A stretch of 38,267 bases of DNA from CAYFUF01 sp964394795 (GTDB lineage Bacteria > Bacillota > Clostridia > Tissierellales > Peptoniphilaceae), in the NCBI GenBank assembly GCA_964394795.1, contig CAYMYX010000013.1, positions 1 through 38,267 of the forward strand, given 5' to 3'. This document shows positions 1 through 7,764 of the stretch, in pieces (the first letter of the stretch is position 1; each line of letters begins with the position of its first letter). Under the pieces are notes generated by a model, which was not told the DNA's origin, made no database searches, and was given only the letters and a program-made list of their open reading frames with translations. A program made the translations under genes and the position numbers.

Positions 1-258
1 ATGAGAGACCGGTAAAACATTGTATAGTATTTTACACAGGATTGTGGACTTGACTGCTTTATATTTCAATAAATTATTGTTAAACCATTATTATAATGAG
101 AAAGATGAAATATATGTTAATACAACTTTTAAGAATATTTCGCGTATCGCAAATTATCTTATATAACAATTTTAACGCTGAAACAAAAACATCCCCCACC
201 TTTTAGTTAAGCTTGCACATCTTTCACCTTGAATCTATAACTTTATTTTGCTAAAAAC

Positions 259-301
259 CGACCCCCAAGAGCTGGATATTCCGTCCAACTTTTGGGGGTT
301 A
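259..301 (-). terminator. 43-bp palindrome, likely terminator of the murG-end operon
   Basis: Two 17-base arms (CGACCCCCAAGAGCTGG at 259-275 and CCAACTTTTGGGGGTTA at 285-301) flank a 9-base loop. Read leftward, the hairpin is followed by GGTTTTTAGC, which gives a usable rho-independent terminator about 55 bases after the last stop codon of the leftward operon. The minus-strand text ACCCCCAAAAGTTGGAC resembles the terminal inverted repeats of IS150-group IS3 elements (from memory, not searched). Confidence 0.65.
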
Positions 302-325
302 GTATAATTTTACCAATGCTATTTA

Positions 326-354
326 GTTTTATGGGGTTTGTTTGCAACAGTCCC
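326..354 (-). repeat. Solo IS-like terminus (left copy)
   Basis: This 29-base stretch matches 37882-37911 almost base for base: GTTTTAT, then GGGT, then TTTGCAACAG, then CCC. Both copies point the same way. On the minus strand it begins GGGACTGTTGCAAAC. The right copy lies just upstream of an IS1182-type transposase remnant, so this is most likely an orphan end of the same IS type. It starts 2 bases beyond the stop codon of the MurG-type gene. Confidence 0.5.
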
Positions 355-356
355 TC

Positions 357-1433
357 TTATCTCGCTATTTTTTCTAATTCTTCAATGATGGTGCCAACAG
401 CATCATGGAACTCAAAAGTTTCCTGAGCCGCTATCATTCCCTGCTTGTTGTCTTCGATATCTTGAACCGACGCAATAAAGCTCTCCGGTGTCACGTCTTC
501 TTCAAACAATACTTTGGCATAGCCCCGTTTTTCAAACTGTTCGGCGTTTAGGATCTGGTCGCCTCGGCTTTGGTTGGTACCAAGCGGGACGAGGAGCATG
601 GGCTTGTGGTAGTAGAGAAACTCGAAGATAGCATTGGACCCTGCCCTAGAGATGATAATGTCGGCCATGGCTAAAGCATCGTTCATGCCGGCTCGGATGT
701 ATTCCTCTTGGACGTAGCCAGGTCTTTCTATAGTGGGGTCCCCCTTGCCTTGGCCGACACCGTGTAGGATATCGTACTTTTCCAAGAGGCTGTCGAGGTT
801 CTCCCAGATGGCCCTATTCAGAGAAGCTGCGCCGAGAGATCCGCCCATGACCAGCATGACGGGCTTGTCGCCGGAGAAGCCATATTCCTTCCTTGCTCTG
901 GCTCCGTCCCCATCTTTGATTTGTTCGCGGATGACTGGGCCTAGGTAGAAGGCCTTGCTTTCCTTGACGTGGTTTAGGGAGTCTTGGAAGGTCAGCATAA
1001 CCTTCTTGACGAAAGGCATGCTCAGTTTGTTAGCAAGACCAGGCGTCAGGTCTGACTCGTGGCTGATGGAGGGGACACCATTGAAGTGACCGCCGATGAC
1101 GACGGGTACGGAGACGTAGCCTCCCTTGGAGAAGATGACGTTAGGTTTGATTTTACGGATTAGTTTTCTGGCTTGACCGACACCCTTGATGACTCGACCA
1201 ACATCTAAGATGTTGTCCTTGGATAGGTAGCGGCGAAGTTTGCCGGTGGCGATGGCGTGATATGTGACCTCATCGAAGTCGGCAATCAGGTCCCGCTCTA
1301 TTCCCTTTTCGGAGCCGATATAGTGGATTTCCCAACCCTTTTCTAGCAGTCTGGGGATGAGGGCGAGGTTAACGGCGACATGGCCCGTCGTTCCTCCCCC
1401 CGTTAGGATAATCTTCTTCTGTTCGCTCATCAT
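357..1433 (-). CDS. murG: MurG-type UDP-GlcNAc:undecaprenyl-PP-MurNAc-pentapeptide GlcNAc transferase
   Basis: The 358-residue protein is a GT28 glycosyltransferase of the MurG type, which adds GlcNAc to lipid I to make lipid II at the inner membrane face. The N-terminal donor-side loop GGGTTGHVAVN lies at residues 12-22. The C-terminal half has the MurG signature GGSLGAASLN and the UDP-GlcNAc-binding stretch ISRAGSNAIFEFLYY followed by PMLLVPLG. The GGTTGHV variant and the length resemble the short second MurG (MurG2) of some Bacilli more than the dcw-cluster MurG. It is the last gene of the leftward operon, 6 bases after serS. Two ATGs are possible (1433 and 1430), and neither has a strong ribosome binding site, so it may depend on translational coupling to serS. 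Confidence 0.88.
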   Translation of the reverse strand: MMSEQKKIILTGGGTTGHVAVNLALIPRLLEKGWEIHYIGSEKGIERDLIADFDEVTYHAIATGKLRRYLSKDNILDVGRVIKGVGQARKLIRKIKPNVIFSKGGYVSVPVVIGGHFNGVPSISHESDLTPGLANKLSMPFVKKVMLTFQDSLNHVKESKAFYLGPVIREQIKDGDGARARKEYGFSGDKPVMLVMGGSLGAASLNRAIWENLDSLLEKYDILHGVGQGKGDPTIERPGYVQEEYIRAGMNDALAMADIIISRAGSNAIFEFLYYHKPMLLVPLGTNQSRGDQILNAEQFEKRGYAKVLFEEDVTPESFIASVQDIEDNKQGMIAAQETFEFHDAVGTIIEELEKIAR

Positions 1434-1439
1434 AAATTC

Positions 1440-2705
1440 TTAGTCTATTACTTCTTGACCGAAGTAAGGCACGAGAACGCTTGGCACAGTGACGGTGCCG
1501 TCTTCATTCTGATAGTTTTCCAAAATGGCGGCGAAGGTACGACCTACCGCAAGGCCGGATCCGTTTAGGGTGTGGGCAAACTGGATGTTGCCGTCACCAT
1601 CGCGGAAGCGGACGTTGGCTCTTCTCGCTTGGAAGTCCAGGAAGTTTGAGCATGAAGAAATTTCCACGTAACGGCCGTAGCTTGGCATCCAGACTTCGAT
1701 GTCGTAGGTCATTGCTGAGGAGAAACCAAGATCGCCGCTGCAGAGTTTAACGACGCGGTAGGGAATCTCCAAAAGTTTTAGGACTTCTTCCGCATCCAGA
1801 GTGAGCTGCTCCAGCTCTTCGAAGGAGTGGTCTGGATGGGCAAACTTAACCAGCTCGACCTTGTCAAATTGGTGCTGGCGGATGAGACCTCTTGTGTCAC
1901 GGCCTGCAGAACCCGCTTCCCTGCGGAAGCATGGGGTGTAGGCGGTGAGGTTAATGGGAAGGTCCTTCTCTTCGAGGATTTCGTCGCGGAAGAGGTTGGT
2001 TACAGGCACCTCAGCGGTTGGAATCAAGAAGAGGTCGTCCTCTTCGCAGTGATACATATCTTCCTCGAACTTAGGCAGTTGGCCTGTTCCGGTCATGGAT
2101 TCACGAGAAACCAAGTATGGTGGAGATACTTCGATATAGGGTTGGTTTTGAGTGTGAAGGTCCAACATGAAGTTGTAGATGGATCTTTCCAAACGGGCGC
2201 CTTTGCCTGCGAAAACGGTGAAACGAGCTCCGGATAATTTGGCTCCGCGGTCGAAGTCAAGGATTCCTAAGTCGGTTCCGATATCCCAGTGGGCTTTTGC
2301 CTCGAATTCGAATTCTCTGGGTTCGCCGACGACTCTCATCTCCCAGTTTTCGCTGTCATCCTTACCATCGGGTACGGAAGCATCGGGAATGTTTGGTATA
2401 GATAAGAGGTAGTCGTTCAATTCTTCGTCACACTGGCGAACCTGGTCGTCCAACTCTTGAATCTCATCGCCAAGGACTCTCATGTCTTCGATGATGCCGG
2501 AGACGTCTTCCCCATTTTTCTTTTTAGCAGGAATCTCTTTGGAAACGCGATTTCTTTCCGCCTTCTTCTCTTCTACTTCGACGAGGAGGCTTCTTCTTTT
2601 CTCGTCAACTTCCAAGACGTTGTCGATTGGGAAGTTACCATGTCTTTTCTTTAAACCTTCGACAACCTCTTCTGGGTTCTGTCGAATTTTCTTAATATCT
2701 AACAT
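1440..2705 (-). CDS. serS: Seryl-tRNA synthetase
   Basis: This class II aminoacyl-tRNA synthetase charges tRNA-Ser. The N-terminal coiled-coil arm (about residues 30-105, rich in Glu/Lys/Arg) binds the tRNA long variable arm. The catalytic core shows TGTGQLPKFEEDMYH, IPTAEVPVTNL, motif 2 FRREAGSAGRDTRGLIRQHQF and motif 3 NGSGLAVGRTFAAILENYQ. I place the start at the ATG at 2705 (protein MLDIKKIRQ), because AAGGTGG sits 6 bases upstream; a longer reading to 2741 lacks this signal. The length of 421 residues is normal for the family. The gene follows the NAD(P)HX epimerase by about 56 bases, with no room for a T-box leader. Confidence 0.97.
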   Translation of the reverse strand: MLDIKKIRQNPEEVVEGLKKRHGNFPIDNVLEVDEKRRSLLVEVEEKKAERNRVSKEIPAKKKNGEDVSGIIEDMRVLGDEIQELDDQVRQCDEELNDYLLSIPNIPDASVPDGKDDSENWEMRVVGEPREFEFEAKAHWDIGTDLGILDFDRGAKLSGARFTVFAGKGARLERSIYNFMLDLHTQNQPYIEVSPPYLVSRESMTGTGQLPKFEEDMYHCEEDDLFLIPTAEVPVTNLFRDEILEEKDLPINLTAYTPCFRREAGSAGRDTRGLIRQHQFDKVELVKFAHPDHSFEELEQLTLDAEEVLKLLEIPYRVVKLCSGDLGFSSAMTYDIEVWMPSYGRYVEISSCSNFLDFQARRANVRFRDGDGNIQFAHTLNGSGLAVGRTFAAILENYQNEDGTVTVPSVLVPYFGQEVID

Positions 2706-2761
2706 CTCTATCCACCTTTCGGTTACTGTCCTTATTGTCAAATTCCATCATGACGATAATA

Positions 2762-3418
2762 CTATCCTAAAACTTTCTCTGCAACAAAATCAGGAATTCC
2801 AATGGGAACAACCGTGATTGGGCAGTGTACATAGGGCGACACTTCCAGCCCCGTCTTCATATATTGCAAGCAGATGATTTCACTGGCATCGACCACGGAA
2901 CCCAAGGATTCCCCGGTCGTAGCGTTAATGCCGGAAGGGACGTCGATGGAGATTGTGTGAATACGGGACTCGTTGATGTTCTCGATGACAACGACGGCCA
3001 TCCCTCGAATCTGCCGGTTCAAACCCGTTCCAAAGATGCAGTCGATAATGGTATTCACTTTATCCAACTTTTCTTTCATCAGGTCGATGTCGCCTAGGGT
3101 ATCCAACCAATGGATTTCGCCCAGCCGCTCCAAAGCCCTGTAGTTGGTTTTGAACTCTTCGCTTCCCTTCGTTCTATCTCCGATGATAAAGGTAATCACT
3201 TTCTTGCCTAGGGCGATTAGACCGCGGGCAATGGCAAGACCGTCGCCTCCGTTATTCCCCGTCCCGCAAAAGATGGCGAAGGAATGTCTCCGACTTAAGT
3301 CCATATTAGAGATGGACCGGAGGGCGGCATTCTCCATCAGGACGATGCCCGGAATGTCCAATACATTGATGGCATATCTGTCGATTGCCTTCATCTGATC
3401 TGCACTTACCTTTATCAT
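2762..3418 (-). CDS. nnrE: NAD(P)H-hydrate epimerase (YjeF_N domain only)
   Basis: The protein epimerises damaged R-NAD(P)HX so that the partner dehydratase can restore NAD(P)H. At 218 residues it is the YjeF N-terminal Rossmann-type domain alone, with the diagnostic FCGTGNNGGDGLAIARGL loop near residues 49-66 and SIDVPSGINATTGE near residues 157-170. The C-terminal ADP/ATP-dependent dehydratase domain that is fused in many bacteria is absent, so NnrD must be encoded elsewhere if the repair pathway is complete. GGGAG lies just before ATG 3418. It sits between the helicase loader and serS, 35 bases from the former, and probably shares the operon transcript. Confidence 0.93.
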   Translation of the reverse strand: MIKVSADQMKAIDRYAINVLDIPGIVLMENAALRSISNMDLSRRHSFAIFCGTGNNGGDGLAIARGLIALGKKVITFIIGDRTKGSEEFKTNYRALERLGEIHWLDTLGDIDLMKEKLDKVNTIIDCIFGTGLNRQIRGMAVVVIENINESRIHTISIDVPSGINATTGESLGSVVDASEIICLQYMKTGLEVSPYVHCPITVVPIGIPDFVAEKVLG

Positions 3419-3453
3419 GGCTGCTCCCTTCTTATTGCTTGTAAAACTGTTGT

Positions 3454-4416
3454 CTATAACTGACGTCGTAAATCATTTCCGTAGATTTCAAAAGCGGTGT
3501 ATTCCCCTTGGATTCTGGAGGCAATCCGCTGGTCGTAATAGTCACCCAACTCTTCCAATTCGATATTGGAGGATAGGATGACTGGCTTCTTTCCGACTAA
3601 ACGGCTGTTGATTAAATCGAATAAAGCGGCTACGGTCTGATCTCGTACAAATTCCGTCCCCAGGTCGTCGATGATAAGTAGGTCCACATCAAAGACAAAC
3701 TGATGGCGGTCGTAGTTGCTTTCTTTGTCCTCGACGAACATAAAATTGTAGTTGACTAGGAACTCCAGTAGCTCGCCCGCTGTTTGGTAGAGGACGGTGT
3801 ATCCCCTATCCAAAAGTCCTTTGGCAATGCTGTTCACCAAAAAGGTTTTACCCGTCCCTGTCGGCCCGTAAAAATAGAGGTTGGGGGACTTGGTGGAAAA
3901 GTAAGGAACGTACTCTTCCGTTAGAGCTTGAACTAGGTCTTTCATATTTTCGTAGGGGCTAACTTCTTCCCCCTGCTGCCTACTCTTACGGAAGATATCC
4001 AATTTAAAGGTGGAGAAGTTTTGCTCCTTCAACTTTTCCTTGACCTTGCTTTGGTCGTAGTTTTGGTCAACCAAAAGTTGCTTTCGACAGGAGCAGGACT
4101 TGCCGTCTACAAAGCCTTCATCGTTGCAAATTTTACAGGTGTAGTCTGGCTCGAAGAAGTCCTTAGTCATCTTGTGGTCGTTGAGAAAGGCTTCTTCCTC
4201 TTTATGGAGCTGGTCCAACTTGTCCTGAATGGGCTTGGTGTCTTCCTTTTGGAGCATGGCCAAGATCAGGTCTTGGCTCGTCTTTTTTATATCGTCCCGT
4301 AAAGCGAGAAAGTCGGGGTGGTCTTCGTAAAAGCTAGCTACCCGTTGGTCCCGGGACAACTTGGCGGTCGCTCTTCTTCGATCTAAGATGTCGCTAACGG
4401 TCTGTTTATTCGTCAT
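3454..4416 (-). CDS. dnaI: DnaC/DnaI-type replicative helicase loader
   Basis: This AAA+ ATPase is expected to load the replicative helicase onto DNA at initiation and restart. The N-terminal about 90 residues are helical and likely contact the helicase. A zinc-binding cluster follows with C94, C97, C108 and C110. The AAA+ core has Walker A GPTGTGKT at 184-191, Walker B LLIIDDLG and a sensor-type ILSSN. The Cys spacing resembles clostridial DnaC-like loaders rather than B. subtilis DnaI, so the symbol denotes function. The start has GGGAGG 5 bases upstream and overlaps the end of the DnaD-domain gene by 11 bases, the standard initiator-loader pairing. Confidence 0.9.
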   Translation of the reverse strand: MTNKQTVSDILDRRRATAKLSRDQRVASFYEDHPDFLALRDDIKKTSQDLILAMLQKEDTKPIQDKLDQLHKEEEAFLNDHKMTKDFFEPDYTCKICNDEGFVDGKSCSCRKQLLVDQNYDQSKVKEKLKEQNFSTFKLDIFRKSRQQGEEVSPYENMKDLVQALTEEYVPYFSTKSPNLYFYGPTGTGKTFLVNSIAKGLLDRGYTVLYQTAGELLEFLVNYNFMFVEDKESNYDRHQFVFDVDLLIIDDLGTEFVRDQTVAALFDLINSRLVGKKPVILSSNIELEELGDYYDQRIASRIQGEYTAFEIYGNDLRRQL

Positions 4417-5377
4417 CCGAACCTCCCTTCAAGCTTCTTCGTTTGGATTGTTCAAGCCGCTGCTTGACCCAAGCTGTTCTCTCCTCTTTGGATAACCTTT
4501 TGTCATCAGACAGGTTCTTCGCCTTCGCTTTTGCTCTTTTCCTGCTGCTTTGCTTTTTGTTCTTCTTCGCTTCTTCCGCTTTAACGAGGAAGGCATCCAA
4601 GTCTTCCTGATTGCTGATGTGTTCGAAGCGGAGCCAATTTTCTATAATGGTAATGACGTACTTAAAGGATCTGGAGCTTGCCTCACCATGGGTGGCTGCC
4701 TTCTTGTAGGCGTAGAGGAAAAAGTCAGGGGTGATCGGATAGGTGTCGAGAAAATCGTGGATGGTCCGTATCTCGTCTGGTTTCAGTAGGACTTGGTAGC
4801 TGACTCCTTCAGACAAATAATCTTCTAGGTCATCGAAGAGTTTGCGACGGTTTTCATCTCCACCTTTGTCGGTTTCTATGGAAGGGGTGTCACTGCTGAC
4901 ATGGCCCTTTTCTTGCGTCGATTGGTCAGACTCCCTAGAAGGAGCCAACTGGTCAAATAAGGATGGAATCCTCTCTTCTGCGTTCTCCATATCTTGCTGA
5001 AAATTGATGGATGCGCCGTCGTTTTCACGAAGGACATCCATAGGTAAAGACTCTACCGGTTCGTAGATGCCAGCCCAGTAGAGAATGATGCTGCGGAAAT
5101 CCAGATTAAAGTCGCCTTCCTCTTCTCGAAGGATGACTAGGCCTTCCTCAATCCAGTAGCTAATGGCTTCTAACAATTCTTCCTGAGATAAGTGGAGGGT
5201 CTCTGTGAGGCTTTCAAGGGAAAGGGAGGAGTCGCCCTTGCCGTAGCAGGCCTTCCAGCCGTAGAGATAGAACTTGATTGCATTGCCCGGTGCTTGTTCC
5301 AGATAGGTATCGAGGAACATGTTTTCCACAGGGGTGGTTCGAAAATCTATCTTCGATAAGTCAAAATCCATCCTCAT
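4406..5377 (-). CDS. DnaD-domain replication initiation protein (DnaB-like)
   Basis: This is a primosomal protein of the DnaD/DnaB (Bacillus nomenclature) superfamily, which remodels origin DNA and recruits the helicase-loader complex. The N-terminal winged-helix-like part (about residues 10-110) contains the predicted helix pairs around LTETLHLSQEELLEAISYW. The C-terminal DnaD domain (about 185-265) ends with IENWLRFEHISNQEDL, a DnaD-type ending, and a very basic tail KKNKKQSSRKRAKAKAK likely binds DNA. I chose ATG 5377 because it forms an ATGA overlap with the stop of the acetyltransferase and has AAAGGAG 5 bases upstream; a longer reading to 5401 does not. The loader gene follows with an overlap. 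Confidence 0.88.
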   Translation of the reverse strand: MRMDFDLSKIDFRTTPVENMFLDTYLEQAPGNAIKFYLYGWKACYGKGDSSLSLESLTETLHLSQEELLEAISYWIEEGLVILREEEGDFNLDFRSIILYWAGIYEPVESLPMDVLRENDGASINFQQDMENAEERIPSLFDQLAPSRESDQSTQEKGHVSSDTPSIETDKGGDENRRKLFDDLEDYLSEGVSYQVLLKPDEIRTIHDFLDTYPITPDFFLYAYKKAATHGEASSRSFKYVITIIENWLRFEHISNQEDLDAFLVKAEEAKKNKKQSSRKRAKAKAKNLSDDKRLSKEERTAWVKQRLEQSKRRSLKGGSDDE

Positions 5378-5973
5378 AGGCTCTCCTTTCTCATTACCCA
5401 CAGCTTGCTGTAGAGGGTTCCGTCTCTATAAAAGAAACTCTCTTTCAGCTCGTCATCTAATGCGTCTACATTAATCTCTTGATTTTCAAATTTCTCATAG
5501 GACTCGCTGACATAGCGAAAACCTAGGTCTTCGTAAAGGGCAAGGGCCCTTTTATTGAACTGGTTAACCTCTAAGTTGAGGGATCTCATACCCCACTCGT
5601 TGAAGTAAAAGTCCATAAAGAGAAGCAGAGCTTCCTTCCCGTAACCCTGAGATTGGAAGTTGGGGTCTAGGACGATACCTAATAGGGCAGATTGTTGGAC
5701 CATATTAATTTGCTTCGCCCCCAAGTAGCCAATCATCTTTTGGTCCTTGTGGTCGATGGCGAAGTATCTCGCGTTTTTTGAAGTCTTTGCCCGATACCAG
5801 AAGAGGGATTCGGAAAAGGACATCTCGCCATAGTTGTAACCGGATAAGAGCGGAGTTTGGTTTCTTCCCCACCGCTTGATTCGTTGCATATCCTGCTTCT
5901 GAAGAGGTCGTAGGCTGATTCTTGCCTCTCCTTCTTCTCTAGGAACTTTACCAAGCATTGGGGTCATTCTCAT
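5374..5973 (-). CDS. GNAT family N-acetyltransferase
   Basis: This 199-residue GNAT acetyltransferase resembles the RimJ/RimL/SpeG group, which acetylate protein N-termini or polyamines. The acetyl-CoA binding stretch is IVLDPNFQSQGYGKEALLLF (Q/R-x-x-G-x-G/A form), and the C-terminal ALALYEDLGFRYV is typical. The substrate cannot be told. It overlaps the helicase gene by 26 bases if ATG 5973 is used; ATGs at 5967 and 5958 are alternatives, none with a strong Shine-Dalgarno, although GGTGA lies 8 bases before 5973. Its place between the replicative helicase and its initiator is unusual and may reflect convenience of transcription rather than function. Confidence 0.85.
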   Translation of the reverse strand: MRMTPMLGKVPREEGEARISLRPLQKQDMQRIKRWGRNQTPLLSGYNYGEMSFSESLFWYRAKTSKNARYFAIDHKDQKMIGYLGAKQINMVQQSALLGIVLDPNFQSQGYGKEALLLFMDFYFNEWGMRSLNLEVNQFNKRALALYEDLGFRYVSESYEKFENQEINVDALDDELKESFFYRDGTLYSKLWVMRKESL

Positions 5974-7315
5974 AGCTCAAGTCACCGAACTTGGTGAGTT
6001 CCTTCTTGAAGTAGAGCTGGACGGTACCAACCGGGCCATTCCTGTGCTTAGCAATAATGACATCGGTGATGTTTTGGTTTTCGGTATCCTTGTCGTAGTA
6101 GTCCTCACGGTAGAGGAGCATGACGACGTCGGCATCCTGCTCGATTGCCCCCGACTCCCGCATATCACTCATCATCGGTCTAGCGCCTTCTCGGGACTCT
6201 GCCTTACGAGAGAGCTGGGAGAGTGCAAGGACCGGGCAGTTCATCTCTTTGGCCAAACCTTTCAATCCTCGTGAGATTGTAGAAATTTCCTGTTGGCGGT
6301 TCTCACTTCTTCTCGCATCCTCGACGGTCATCAGCTGAAGGTAGTCGATGACAATCAGATCGAGACCGTGCTGTAACTTCATCCGACGGCACTTAGATCG
6401 AAGCTCCTGAATGGAGATGGAGGAGGTGTCGTCGATGTATAGTGGAATCTCGTTTAACTCCGATGAAGCTGCAATGAGTCTCTCCCACTTGTCCTGCCCC
6501 TCAATTTCACCGGAGATGACGTCTTGGAGGCCGATATCCGAGGACATGGCCAACAAACGCTGGCTCAACTGAAGCTTGCTCATTTCCAGAGAGAAGACAG
6601 CGACACGGTTGGGATAGTTCCCGTCCTTGTCTTTAAAGCGAGCAACATTGTAGCCGATGTTGACGCCAAGGGCAGTCTTTCCCATGGAGGGACGTGCTGC
6701 TAAGAGCAAGAGGTCGGATTTTTGCAAACCCGATAGCTGGTTGTCCAGAGATCGGAAGCCTGTGGATAGGCCGGTCAGTTGTCCTTTGTTGGAGGCAAGC
6801 AGGGAGATTTGTTCAATTGCCTGAGGAATAGTTTGACTGAGGATAGTCAGATCCGTATTGTCTCTTTCCTCATTGATGCGGAGGAGGGCTTGTTCTGTTG
6901 TTGCCAAAATGGAGCTGGATTCCTCATTTTCCCCACGAGCGCGATTATAGATGTCGCTACCTAATTGAATGAGGTCGCGAAGCTGTGCCTTCTCCTTAAC
7001 GATATCAACATAACTTTGGAAGTTACTCGTGTAGTACATCTCGTTGAGGAGTTCGTAGAGGTAAGCTTCGGTAACCTTGTCCAAGTTCCCTTTGACTTGC
7101 AACTGGTTGACGATCGTTTGGAAGTCGATGGGTTCGCCTTTGGCGTCGAGCTCGAGCATGGCCTCAAAAATATAGGCATTTCGGGGATAGTAAAAGGAGG
7201 AGCTAGTCAGTTGCTCGCTGGCCCCATTGATATTGGTCCTATCTAAAAAAATACAGCCTAGGACGGCGCGTTCTGCACCGTCGTTTGAAGGCTGTTTCGG
7301 CATTTGCTCTGTCAT
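5948..7315 (-). CDS. dnaB: Replicative DNA helicase (DnaB family)
   Basis: The protein is the hexameric RecA-like helicase of the replisome (called DnaC in B. subtilis). The N-terminal DnaB_N domain (about residues 10-110) starts with PNDGAERAVLGCIF-type sequence. The C-terminal motor has Walker A AARPSMGKT at 207-214, Walker B LIVIDYLQLM, the glutamine-rich ALSQLSR and the KHRNGPVG stretch. Its 455 residues match the family. ATG 7315 is preferred over the GTG at 7318 because AGAGG is then 7 bases upstream. The gene begins 2 bases after the rplI stop, the order seen in most Bacillota, and precedes its own loader genes in this operon. Confidence 0.96.
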   Translation of the reverse strand: MTEQMPKQPSNDGAERAVLGCIFLDRTNINGASEQLTSSSFYYPRNAYIFEAMLELDAKGEPIDFQTIVNQLQVKGNLDKVTEAYLYELLNEMYYTSNFQSYVDIVKEKAQLRDLIQLGSDIYNRARGENEESSSILATTEQALLRINEERDNTDLTILSQTIPQAIEQISLLASNKGQLTGLSTGFRSLDNQLSGLQKSDLLLLAARPSMGKTALGVNIGYNVARFKDKDGNYPNRVAVFSLEMSKLQLSQRLLAMSSDIGLQDVISGEIEGQDKWERLIAASSELNEIPLYIDDTSSISIQELRSKCRRMKLQHGLDLIVIDYLQLMTVEDARRSENRQQEISTISRGLKGLAKEMNCPVLALSQLSRKAESREGARPMMSDMRESGAIEQDADVVMLLYREDYYDKDTENQNITDVIIAKHRNGPVGTVQLYFKKELTKFGDLSYENDPNAW

Positions 7316-7317
7316 CA

Positions 7318-7764
7318 CTAGGCCTCTTCAACTTGTACCTTAAGCGAAGCCACCGTTTCAGGATAAACACGAACATCCACGTGATAGTTGCCGACGTTGC
7401 GGATACTATCCTTTAATTCAATTTTCTTCTTATCGATATCTGTGCCAAGTTCCTTATTTAAGGCATCGGCAATGTCTTGAGCCGTTACCGACCCAAAGAG
7501 GCGGCCGCCTTCGCCACCTTTTGCTTTGATGACGACTTGGCAATCCTCGATTTTCTTCTTTATATCTTGAGCGTCTTCACGGCGCTGTTGCGCTTCCTGC
7601 TCTTCTTCTTTCTTTTTAGCCTTCCAACGCTTAACCACGTCAGGGGTTGCCAGAACGGCTAGGCCATTCTTGGCTAGATAGTTATTAAAGTATCCTGGTT
7701 TCGCATTGACGAGGTCCCCCGCCTTGCCTAAACCATCCACGTTCTCAATTAGAATTACTTTCAT
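7318..7764 (-). CDS. rplI: Ribosomal protein bL9
   Basis: bL9 is a 50S protein with two globular domains joined by a long helix. The N-terminal 23S rRNA-binding domain shows MKVILIENVDGLGKAGDLV and KPGYFNNYLAKNGLA, and the connecting helix (about residues 45-75) is rich in Lys/Glu/Gln. The start at 7764 is set by AAGGAGG 6 bases upstream, giving 148 residues as expected. The start lies inside the end of gdpP (20-base overlap), so its ribosome binding site is within the gdpP coding sequence and translation is probably coupled. Confidence 0.97.
   Translation of the reverse strand: MKVILIENVDGLGKAGDLVNAKPGYFNNYLAKNGLAVLATPDVVKRWKAKKKEEEQEAQQRREDAQDIKKKIEDCQVVIKAKGGEGGRLFGSVTAQDIADALNKELGTDIDKKKIELKDSIRNVGNYHVDVRVYPETVASLKVQVEEA

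Larger units (their letters stand above)
1..356. other. AT-rich gene-free left end
   Basis: I find no convincing coding sequence here. The stretch holds an IS-like terminus at 326-354 and a 43-bp palindrome at 259-301, both listed separately. The rest is AT-rich DNA with a short CAATAA/TTATTG palindrome near 69-81 and scattered TATAAT-like hexamers that do not pair with a good -35 box. It is probably decayed mobile-element or intergenic DNA downstream of the leftward operon. Confidence 0.6.

Noticed and set aside
121..180. An 11-base match (AATTTGCGATA on the minus strand) between the left end and the right-end tandem repeat
   Set aside because: The match does not extend beyond 11 bases and both regions are AT-rich, so chance is likely.
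2706..2761. T-box leader expected before serS
   Set aside because: Only about 56 bases separate serS from the preceding gene, too few for a T-box, and no T-box sequence is visible.
7745..7764. Frameshift between gdpP and rplI
   Set aside because: The 20-base overlap is in different frames, with a proper ribosome binding site for rplI and a normal GdpP C-terminus, so it is ordinary overlap.
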